Made by a program: the position numbers and the translations under genes. Source: VRUE01 sp963816785 (lineage in GTDB: Bacteria > Actinomycetota > Thermoleophilia > Solirubrobacterales > 70-9). Taken from it: a stretch of DNA of 64,000 nucleotides. How positions within the stretch are numbered: the first letter of the stretch is position 1; the number at the start of each line of letters is the position of its first letter. Shown in pieces: positions 17,483-23,893 of this stretch. The notes under the pieces are model-generated. The model did not search any database and was not told the DNA's origin. It was given only the letters and a program-made list of their open reading frames with translations. The stretch spans positions 62,001 to 126,000 of the forward strand of contig CAWFLL010000004.1 in NCBI GenBank assembly GCA_963816785.1, given 5' to 3'.

Positions 17483-18540
17483 CAGTGGAATTGCTCCAGC
17501 ATCCGTACGTCGTTTTCGAAGAAGCGGCGCAGGTCGGGGACGCCGTGCCGCAGCATCGCGATCCGCTCGACGCCCATCCCGAAGGCGAAGCCCTGAACCC
17601 GGTCGGCGTCGTAGCCGTAGTCGGCGACGAACCCGAGGACGTTGGGGTCGACCATGCCCGCCCCGCCGACCTCGATCCAGCCGATCCCCTTGCAGAGCCC
17701 GCAGCGCTCCCCACCGGGAAGCTCGCCCTTGCCCTCGCAGACGAAGCAGGAGACGTCGTACTCGACGCTCGGCTCGGTGAAGGGGAAGTAGTGCGGGCGC
17801 ATCCGCGCCTCGCGGCCCGCGCCGAAGATCGCCCGCAGCATCTCTTCCAGGGTGCCCTGCAGGTCGGCGAGCGTGATCCCCTCGCCGATCGCCAGCCCCT
17901 CGACCTGGTGGAACATCGGGCTGTGGGTCGCGTCGGAGTCGCGCCGGTAGACCTTGCCGGGCATGATCACGAAGATCGGCGGCGGCTCCGCCTCCATCGC
18001 GCGGGTCTGAACCGGAGAGGTGTGGGTCCTCAGCAGCAGCTCCGGGTGCGACTGCACATAGAACGTGTCCTGAAGCATCCGGGCCGGGTGCCCGGGGGGA
18101 TGGTTGAGCGCGGTGAAGTTGTAGTAGTCGTGCTCGATCTCGGGGCCCTCGATGACCCTGTAGCCAAGGCCGATCATCACGTCCTCGATCTGCCGCGTCG
18201 TGCGGGTGATCAGGTGCAGGTGCCCGGCCGGCGCGGCGGGCGCGCCCGGGAGGGTCACGTCGACCCGGTCCTCGGCGAGCCTGCCCCCGATCTCGGTCGC
18301 GTCCAGCGCCGCCGAGCGGGACTCGAGCAGCGACTCCAGCTCCTGGCGGGCCCGGTTGGCACCGCTGCCGACCGCTCCCCGCTCCTCCTCGGGAAGGTCG
18401 GCGATCCCGCGCAGGATCGTCGTCAGCTCGGCCTTGCGGCCGAGGTAGCGGACCCGCAGCTCCTCCAGCTCCGAGGTCCCGCCCGCGGCCTCGATCGCGG
18501 CAGCCGCCTCGGCTCTGATCTCCTCGATCCGGTCAAGCAT
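17482..18540 (-). CDS. pheS: phenylalanyl-tRNA synthetase alpha subunit
   Basis: Catalytic subunit, 352 aa. It has an N-terminal coiled coil (residues 1-85). The class II core has HPARMLQDTFYV, LLRTHTSPVQTRAM, KVYRRDSDATHSPMFHQVEGL and RPHYFPFTEPSVEYDV, ending in motif 3 GFAFGMGVERIAML. A four-cysteine Zn-knuckle insert (CFVCEGKGEL...CGLCKG) is present, as in many bacterial PheS. It is coupled to pheT by a one-base stop/start overlap. A 16-codon upstream ORF (18533-18583) bridges the methyltransferase stop and the pheS start. Confidence 0.96.
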   Translation of the reverse strand: MLDRIEEIRAEAAAAIEAAGGTSELEELRVRYLGRKAELTTILRGIADLPEEERGAVGSGANRARQELESLLESRSAALDATEIGGRLAEDRVDVTLPGAPAAPAGHLHLITRTTRQIEDVMIGLGYRVIEGPEIEHDYYNFTALNHPPGHPARMLQDTFYVQSHPELLLRTHTSPVQTRAMEAEPPPIFVIMPGKVYRRDSDATHSPMFHQVEGLAIGEGITLADLQGTLEEMLRAIFGAGREARMRPHYFPFTEPSVEYDVSCFVCEGKGELPGGERCGLCKGIGWIEVGGAGMVDPNVLGFVADYGYDADRVQGFAFGMGVERIAMLRHGVPDLRRFFENDVRMLEQFH

Positions 18541-18583
18541 CCGGCGTTGCCTCCCGCATGGCGCGCGACGATATCCGGGACAT
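18533..18583 (-). other. possible 16-codon upstream ORF of pheS
   Basis: An ATG overlapping the TGA of the methyltransferase gene (TGATG) opens an ORF reading MSRISSRAMREATPDA, whose stop lies 5 nt inside pheS. It could carry ribosomes across the 42-nt gap to the pheS start (re-initiation). There is no sign that the peptide itself matters. Confidence 0.3.
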
Positions 18584-19317
18584 CACTGTTCGCGCTCGCT
18601 CGCTTGCGAAGGATCAGAGATGGACGCCGCCCTCGCGAGGCGCTCCGCGGCAATCGCAGCCGCAGCGGCGACGTTGAGGGACTCGGCGGCGCCGGAGCGC
18701 AGCGGAATCGTCACCTGGCGCTCGCACTGATCCAGCACCTCGGCGGGCAGCCCCTCGCGCTCGGCCCCGAGGCAGAGCGTCGCACAGTCCTCGAGGGCCT
18801 CGGTGTCGGCGCCCCCGTGGGCGACCAGCGCGGCCCGCGGCCCCGGCGTGGCCCCGACCTCGGCCCGCACCAGCCGCTGGGCGAAGATCGCGCCCATGCT
18901 CGCGCGCACCGCCTTCGGCCCATGGGGGTCCGCGCAGCCGGGGCCGAGGACCACGGTTCCGCCCAGCAGCGCCCCCGCGGTGCGGACGATCGCGCCAACG
19001 TTGCCGGGGTCGGCGACACCGTGCAGGTAGACACAGGGCGGCTCGGCGGCGTCGCCCCACTGCTGCGGCCAGACCGCTATCGCCCGGGTTCCCGACCCGA
19101 GCGCCGAAACCTCGGCGAGCAGCCCGGCGCTGACCTCCTCGCCCCCGAGTTCGCTGCCGGCGGCGGTCAGCAGCACGCTCGCCTCGGCGCCGGCGGCGCG
19201 ACCGGCCTCGACCAGGTCCTCGCCCTCGGTCACGAACAGCCCCTCGCGGTCGCGATGCTTGCGCTCGCGCAGCCTGCGGACCAGCTTCAGCTTCTCGTTC
19301 TGGGGGCTTGTGATCAT
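18583..19317 (-). CDS. TrmH/SpoU-family RNA 2'-O-ribose methyltransferase
   Basis: SAM-dependent methyltransferase with a trefoil-knot (SPOUT) fold, acting on rRNA or tRNA ribose. The N-terminal substrate-binding part starts MITSPQNEKLKLVRRLRERKHR and has FVTEGEDLVEAG (the SpoU_sub_bind region). The catalytic domain has motifs LHGVADPGNVGAIVRTAGAL, MGAIFAQRL, LCLGAEREGLP and the knot motif IPLRSGAAESLNVAAAAAI. Start ATG 19317 gives 244 aa; an upstream start would run into the terminator behind rplT, so it was rejected. The location between rplT and pheS is the classical place for this gene. The exact RNA target cannot be assigned. Confidence 0.9.
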   Translation of the reverse strand: MITSPQNEKLKLVRRLRERKHRDREGLFVTEGEDLVEAGRAAGAEASVLLTAAGSELGGEEVSAGLLAEVSALGSGTRAIAVWPQQWGDAAEPPCVYLHGVADPGNVGAIVRTAGALLGGTVVLGPGCADPHGPKAVRASMGAIFAQRLVRAEVGATPGPRAALVAHGGADTEALEDCATLCLGAEREGLPAEVLDQCERQVTIPLRSGAAESLNVAAAAAIAAERLARAASISDPSQASEREQ

Positions 19318-19354
19318 CCTGGTGGTTTCTGTTTGGTCGAGTTTTCTCCTGGAA

Positions 19355-19383
19355 CGAAAACGGGCCGCCAATTTGGCGGCCCG
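19355..19383 (-). terminator. intrinsic terminator/attenuator after rplT
   Basis: A perfect 9-bp stem (19361-19369 with 19375-19383, CGGGCCGCC/GGCGGCCCG) with a 5-nt loop, followed on the minus strand by GTTTTC. It lies 28 bp behind the rplT stop and before the methyltransferase gene. It should end or attenuate the ribosomal-protein transcript. Confidence 0.75.
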
Positions 19384-19410
19384 CCCTGGGAATCGGAGTG
19401 TCGGCTGCAG

Positions 19411-19770
19411 CTAGGCGGCCACACCCTCCCGGGCGAGCTCGACGAATCGGCGAAAGGCATCGCGGTCGTTGACCGCGATGTCGGCGAGCATCTTGCGGTT
19501 GACCTCGACGCCGGCGCTGTCGAGGCCGTGGATCAGCTCCGAGTAGCTCATCCCCTCGAGCCGTGCGGCGGCGTTGATGCGGGTGATCCAGAGGCGGCGG
19601 AACTCACGCTTGCGGTTGCGGCGGTCGCGGTATGCGTACATGCCGGAGCGCTGCACCTGCTCTTTGGCGAACCGGTAGGAGGAATGCTTGCGGCCGTAGT
19701 AGCCCTTCGCTTCCTTCAGCACCTTGCGCCGCTTCTTGCGGGCGTGGACGGACCGCTTCACCCGGCTCAT
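19411..19770 (-). CDS. rplT: 50S ribosomal protein L20
   Basis: 23S rRNA-binding assembly protein of the large subunit, 119 aa, normal length. It begins MSRVKRSVHARKKRRKVLKEAKGYYGRK and contains YRDRRNRKREFRRLWITRINAAARLEGMSYSELIHGL, the hallmark L20 sequence. ATG at 19770 overlaps the true stop of rpmI by 4 nt (ATGA). Because of a 1-nt shift in rpmI the two genes appear as one 185-codon frame in this sequence. A terminator hairpin follows 28 bp downstream. L20 commonly represses its own operon; no leader resembling that site was identified here. Confidence 0.97.
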   Translation of the reverse strand: MSRVKRSVHARKKRRKVLKEAKGYYGRKHSSYRFAKEQVQRSGMYAYRDRRNRKREFRRLWITRINAAARLEGMSYSELIHGLDSAGVEVNRKMLADIAVNDRDAFRRFVELAREGVAA

Positions 19771-19968
19771 TTTCTGCCTCCGAGCAGGGTCCGAATACGC
19801 TTGGTGTCGGCCGGGGCGATCTCGACCGGCCGTCGCCATCTGACGCTTCCGCTTCGGCGACTTTTTCTCGAGGATGTGGGTCGAGTAGGCGCGGCGGCCG
19901 CGGAGTTTGCCCTTGGCCGTCTTGCGGAAACGCTTCTTGGCACCGGAGTGTGTCTTCATCTTCGGCAT
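19767..19968 (-). CDS. rpmI: 50S ribosomal protein L35 (with a 1-nt frameshift)
   Basis: Starts MPKMKTHSGAKKRFRKTAKG and continues through HILEKKSPKRKRQM, typical L35. After that the frame runs in the wrong register (ATAGRDRPGRHQAYSD) straight into rplT. Dropping one base at the CC pair at 19836-19837 restores RRPVEIAPADTKRIRTLLGG ending RK and a TGA overlapping the rplT ATG. This is a 66-aa protein of normal size. The repaired tail matches L35 and the overlap is typical, so the shift is most likely a sequence error; a real frameshift or programmed slip is possible. Frame repair is my inference. Confidence 0.88.
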
Positions 19969-20024
19969 CGGGACGCGTATTGAAGCAGACCCGACGCCGG
20001 ACGCCGCAGGTACGCTGCCGCGCG

Positions 20025-21101
20025 ATGCGATTCGTCTACGTGGTCGGCACCCGTCCGAACTTCGTCAAGACCGCACCGGTGATCGCCGCCCTGCGCGCCC
20101 GCGACCCGGAGGGGCGCCACGCGATCGTTCACACCGGCCAGCACTACGACCGGATGATGTCCGAGGTGTTCCTCGATGAGCTGGGGGTCCCGGCGCCCGA
20201 CCACATGCTCGGGGTCGGGTCGGGCAGCCACGCGCAGCAGACGGCGCTGGCGATGCAGCGGCTGGAGCCGGTCTTACTCGACGAGCGGCCGGACCTGGTC
20301 TTCGTGCCCGGCGACGTCAACTCGACCCTCGCCGCGGCGCTGACCGCGGCGAAGGCCCTGGTCCCCGTCGCCCACATCGAGTCGGGCCTGCGCAGCTTCG
20401 ACCGCACGATGCCCGAGGAGGTCAATCGGGTGATCACCGACGTCCTCTCCGAGCACCTGTTCCTGCACAGCGACGAGGCGGTCGAGAACCTGCGGGCCGA
20501 GGGAATCGAGGAGCGGCGGATGCACTTCGTCGGCAACACGATGATCGACACCCTGGCGGCGCTCGAGGAGCGCTTCCGCGCCGCCGGTGCCGCCGGGCGG
20601 CTCGGCGTCGAGCCGGGCGGGTTCATGCTCGTCACCCTCCACCGCCCCGCCCTGGTCGACGGCCCGCTGCTGGCGGAGACGATGGCCCAGCTGGCCGCGG
20701 TCGCCCGCGAGCTGCCGGTCGTCTTTCCGGTCCATCCCCGGACCCGGAAGATGCTCGAGCAGGTCAAGTCCGATCACCCGGGCCTGCACCTCTGCGAGCC
20801 GCTCGGCTACATCGACTTCCTCTCCCTGCTCGCCGATGCGGGCGCCGTCCTGACCGACTCCGGCGGCATCCAGGAGGAGACGACCTATCTCGGCATCCCC
20901 TGCTTCACCCTGCGCGACAACACCGAGCGCCCGGTGACGATCCGCGCCGGGACCAACACGCTGCTGGGCCTCGACCCGGCCGCGATCGCCGGCATCCCGG
21001 CTGCCCTCGAGGAGCGCCCCGCCGGGCGCCCGGAGCCTCCCCCGCTCTGGGACGGCCACGCCGCCGAGCGGATCGCGGACGTCATCCTGCCGTCCAGCTG
21101 A
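20025..21101 (+). CDS. wecB: UDP-N-acetylglucosamine 2-epimerase (non-hydrolysing)
   Basis: Interconverts UDP-GlcNAc and UDP-ManNAc for cell-surface polysaccharides. The 358-aa protein has a GT-B fold with VGTRPNFVKTAPVI, HTGQHYDRMMSEVFL, HIESGLRSFDRTMPEEVNRVITD, VFPVHPRTRKML and TDSGGIQEETTYLGIPCFTLRDNTERP, all conserved in the family. The start is ATG 20025; the open frame further upstream overlies rpmI. It stands on the plus strand inside the otherwise minus-strand infC-rpmI-rplT unit. Its 3' end is 3 bp from the infC stop and its start 56 bp from rpmI. No other polysaccharide genes are near. Confidence 0.95.
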   Translation: MRFVYVVGTRPNFVKTAPVIAALRARDPEGRHAIVHTGQHYDRMMSEVFLDELGVPAPDHMLGVGSGSHAQQTALAMQRLEPVLLDERPDLVFVPGDVNSTLAAALTAAKALVPVAHIESGLRSFDRTMPEEVNRVITDVLSEHLFLHSDEAVENLRAEGIEERRMHFVGNTMIDTLAALEERFRAAGAAGRLGVEPGGFMLVTLHRPALVDGPLLAETMAQLAAVARELPVVFPVHPRTRKMLEQVKSDHPGLHLCEPLGYIDFLSLLADAGAVLTDSGGIQEETTYLGIPCFTLRDNTERPVTIRAGTNTLLGLDPAAIAGIPAALEERPAGRPEPPPLWDGHAAERIADVILPSS

Positions 21102-21104
21102 GGG

Positions 21105-21716
21105 TCAGCCCTCGGCCTCCGAGGTCTCCTCAGCCTGCTCGGCCTCCTCGGCCTGCCTCGCCCTCGCGACCTCTTTGCTGGGGGCGAGCATCATGCTCAT
21201 GTTGCGCCCTTCCTGGAGCGGTTCGGACTCGATCGTCGCGAGGCCGTTGAGGTCCTCGTAGAGGCGCTGTAGGAGCGCCCGACCCCGCTCGGGATGGGCC
21301 TGCTCGCGGCCGCGGAACATGATCGTGATCTTGACCTTGTTCTGCTGGCGGAGGAAGCGCTCGACGTGGCCCCGCTTGGTTTCGTAGTCGTGGTCGGCGA
21401 TCTTCGGCCGCAGCTTGATCTCGCGGACGTTGACCTGCTGCTGGTGCTTGCGGGCCGCCTTCTGCTTCTGCTCCTGCTCGTACTTGTACTTCGAGTAGTC
21501 GAGCAGGCGGGTGACCGGAGGTTTCGAGTTCGGCGCGACCTCGACCAGGTCGAGGTCGGCGTCCTGGGCGCGCTGCAGCGCGTCGACGGTCTCGACGATC
21601 CCGAGCTGCTCGCCGTCGGCGCCGATCAGGCGCACTTTCGGGACACGGATCCGGTCGTTGATCCGCGTCGTGTCGCGCTCAGGTGGGCGCCGATCGAACC
21701 TGCGAGGGACCGGCAC
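21105..21716 (-). CDS. infC: translation initiation factor IF-3
   Basis: Binds the 30S subunit and proofreads start codon/initiator tRNA pairing. The 203-aa protein shows RINDRIRVPKVRLIGADGEQLG (N-domain), a basic linker (SKYKYEQEQKQKAARKHQQ), and the C-domain VREIKLRPKIADHDYETKRGHVERFL with KVKITIMFRGRE. The acidic C-terminal tail (EEAEQAEETSEAEG) is longer than in E. coli. The start is GTG at 21716. A -10-like TATACT (21819-21824, minus strand) lies about 100 bp upstream in the 138-bp gap to thrS and may drive it. Confidence 0.96.
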   Translation of the reverse strand: MPVPRRFDRRPPERDTTRINDRIRVPKVRLIGADGEQLGIVETVDALQRAQDADLDLVEVAPNSKPPVTRLLDYSKYKYEQEQKQKAARKHQQQVNVREIKLRPKIADHDYETKRGHVERFLRQQNKVKITIMFRGREQAHPERGRALLQRLYEDLNGLATIESEPLQEGRNMSMMLAPSKEVARARQAEEAEQAEETSEAEG

Positions 21717-21854
21717 TAGGAAAAGAGGTGGATCTTCAAGAGGACGAGGGGTTCGGACGATGCCACAGGACGCTCAACGGCGTGGAATGTTCGGCGTGGC
21801 TTCAATCAAGTGCTGCGCAGTATAGAGGCAGGGCGGCATTCCCGCCGAAGTTGC

Positions 21855-23789
21855 TCACCCGGCGTCACCAGCGGCAACCCGGGCCGCGAACTCGCCGATC
21901 GGCATCGCGCCCAGCTCGCCCTCCGCGTGCGAGCGGACCGCGACCGCGCCGGCCTCCTGCTCGCGGTCGCCGACGACGAGCATGTACGGGTAGCGGCCCA
22001 GCTCCGCGTCGCGGATCTTCTTCCCGACCGACTCGGAGCGCTCGTCGACCGCGACCCTCACCCCCGCCGCCCGCAGCTCGGCCGCGACCCGGCGCGCGTA
22101 CTCGGCGTGGCGGTCGGCGACCGGCAGGATCGCCGCCTGCACCGGCGCCAGCCAGACCGGGAAGCGGCCGGCGTGGTGCTCGATCAGGATCCCGGCGAAG
22201 CGCTCCATCGAGCCGAGCAGAGCGCGGTGGATCATCACCGGGCGGCGCTGCTCGTCCTCGGCGTCGGTGTAGGTGAGGTCGAAGCGCTCCGGCATGAAGA
22301 AGTCGACCTGGCAGGTCCCGCACTGCCATGAGCGGCCGAGCGCGTCGGTCACGTGGAAGTCGATCTTCGGCCCGTAGAAGGCCCCGTCGCCCGGATTGAG
22401 CTGGTACTCCCGGCCCTGGGCCTCGAGCGCCCGGCTCAGGGCATCCTCGGCCTGCTCCCACTGCTCGGCGGTCCCGATCGACTTCTCGGGCCGCGTCGAC
22501 AGCTCGACCCGGACGTCGTCGAACCCGAAGCGCTCGTAGAGCTCGTCGATCGCCTCGCAGACCTCGGCCACCTCGTCGACGACCTGCTCCGGCGTGCAGT
22601 AGATGTGGGCGTCGTCCTGGGTGAAGGCGCGGACCCGCAGCAGCCCATGGAGGACGCCCTCGCGCTCAGCGCGCGAGACCTGGCCGAACTCGGCCAGCCG
22701 CAGCGGCAGCTCGCGGTAGGAGTGCCGCTCGGCGCCGAAGACGAGGCAGGCGCCGGGGCAGTTCATCGGCCGGATCGCGTACTCGCGCTCGCCGGACTCG
22801 GTGAAGAACATGTTCTCGCGGTAGTTGTCCCAGTGCCCGGAGCGGTGCCAGAGCTCGACGTCCAGGACCTGGGGCGTCTTGATCTCCTGGTAGCCGCGCT
22901 TGCGCAGCTGGCCCTGCACCTCGGCCTCGATCAACCGCAGCAGGGTGGTGCCGTTCGGGAGCCAGAACGGCATCCCGGGCGCCTCCTCGCGCAGCATGAA
23001 GAGCCCGAGCTGGGGGCCGAGGCGGCGATGGTCGCGGGCCTTCGCCTGCTCGATCCGCTCCAGGTGCGCCTCGAGGTCCTTGTTGGTGAAGAAGGCGGTG
23101 CCATAGATCCGGGTCAGCATCTGGCGGGTCTCGTCGCCGCGCCAGTAGGCCCCGGCGACCGAGTTCAGCTTGATCGCCTTGATCCGCCCGGTCGAGGGGC
23201 CGTGGGGGCCGCGGCAGAGGTCCTCGAAAGGGCCGTTGCGGTACAGCGAGACGGTCTCGACCCCTTCGCCGGAGACCAGGTCCTCGATCAGCTCGACCTT
23301 GTAGTCCTCGCCCTGCACCCTGAAGATCTCGATCGCCTCGGCGGCCGGGACGTCGCGGCGCGAGAACTCCTCGTCGGCCGCGATGTGGGCCCGCATCGCC
23401 TCCTCGATCGGCTCGAGGTCGGCGTCGGTGACCCTGACGCCCTCGGGGAACTCGAAGTCGTAGTAGAAGCCGTCCTCGATCGCCGGGCCGATCGTCACCT
23501 TCGTCCCCGGATAGAGCTCCTGGACCGCCTCGGCCATGACGTGGGCGGCGTCGTGGCGGATCAGCGCCAGCGCCTCGGGGTCGCGGTCGGTGAGGATCGC
23601 GATCTCGGCCCCGTCGGGGAGCGGCGCCGCGAGGTCGCGCAGCTCGCCGTCGACGCTGATCGCAAGCGCAGCCTTCGCCAGCCCGGGGCCGATCGCCGCG
23701 GCGGCGTCGGCGCCGCTGGCGCCGTCGGGCAGCTCGAGCGGCTGGCCGTCGGGCAGCTTGACCGTGATCTTCGTCGCAGGAGTGGCCAT
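21855..23789 (-). CDS. thrS: threonyl-tRNA synthetase
   Basis: Class II synthetase with editing. The TGS domain spans about residues 7-65 (ITVKLPDGQPLELPDG). The second additional (editing) domain contains RHDAAHVMAEAVQELYPG. The catalytic core has LYRNGPFEDLCRGPHG, IRPMNCPGACLVF (Zn cysteine), FTQDDAHIYCTPEQ and MIHRALLGSMERF. An anticodon-binding domain is at the C-terminus (LPVADRHAEYARRVAAELR). ATG 23789 is preceded by GAGG 7 nt upstream. It shares bases with the TGA of a 22-codon leader ORF (TGATG), so translation of thrS is coupled to that leader. A GTG one codon earlier is an alternative start. Confidence 0.97.
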   Translation of the reverse strand: MATPATKITVKLPDGQPLELPDGASGADAAAAIGPGLAKAALAISVDGELRDLAAPLPDGAEIAILTDRDPEALALIRHDAAHVMAEAVQELYPGTKVTIGPAIEDGFYYDFEFPEGVRVTDADLEPIEEAMRAHIAADEEFSRRDVPAAEAIEIFRVQGEDYKVELIEDLVSGEGVETVSLYRNGPFEDLCRGPHGPSTGRIKAIKLNSVAGAYWRGDETRQMLTRIYGTAFFTNKDLEAHLERIEQAKARDHRRLGPQLGLFMLREEAPGMPFWLPNGTTLLRLIEAEVQGQLRKRGYQEIKTPQVLDVELWHRSGHWDNYRENMFFTESGEREYAIRPMNCPGACLVFGAERHSYRELPLRLAEFGQVSRAEREGVLHGLLRVRAFTQDDAHIYCTPEQVVDEVAEVCEAIDELYERFGFDDVRVELSTRPEKSIGTAEQWEQAEDALSRALEAQGREYQLNPGDGAFYGPKIDFHVTDALGRSWQCGTCQVDFFMPERFDLTYTDAEDEQRRPVMIHRALLGSMERFAGILIEHHAGRFPVWLAPVQAAILPVADRHAEYARRVAAELRAAGVRVAVDERSESVGKKIRDAELGRYPYMLVVGDREQEAGAVAVRSHAEGELGAMPIGEFAARVAAGDAG

Positions 23790-23857
23790 CACGAAACCTC
23801 GTGCTTCGCTCGCTTCGCGAAGAACCAGATATGCACGCTCGCTCGCTCCGCACTCAT
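23789..23857 (-). CDS. 22-aa leader peptide of thrS (MSAERASV family, copy A)
   Basis: ATG AGT GCG GAG CGA GCG AGC GTG encodes MSAERASV, followed by HIWFFAKRAKHEVS and TGA, which overlaps the thrS ATG as TGATG. A near twin lies before the zinc-ribbon gene at 53887-53961. Between the copies the first eight residues are identical although five third positions differ synonymously, and IW, A, RAK and E are kept further on; this is what selection on a peptide looks like. A -10-like TAGCAT (23865-23870, minus strand) ends 7 nt before the ATG, with no ribosome binding site, suggesting a leaderless start. The role is unknown; leader-coupled expression of thrS is my inference. Confidence 0.6.
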   Translation of the reverse strand: MSAERASVHIWFFAKRAKHEVS

Positions 23858-23893
23858 CCGGCCCATGCTACGTGGGACGCTGGCTGTCGTGAT

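Noticed and set aside
17464..19983. An 839-codon plus-strand ORF opposite pheS to rpmI
   Set aside because: Opposite strand of recognised genes and without any motif.
23789..23857. The leader repeats as a REP/MITE element
   Set aside because: The copies differ mostly at synonymous positions and stay in the same frame and coupling position, which favours a peptide over a mobile DNA repeat.
23841..23857. Covarying hairpin shared by the two leader copies
   Set aside because: Each copy can form a stem, but the pairing positions are not homologous, so no covariation can be claimed.
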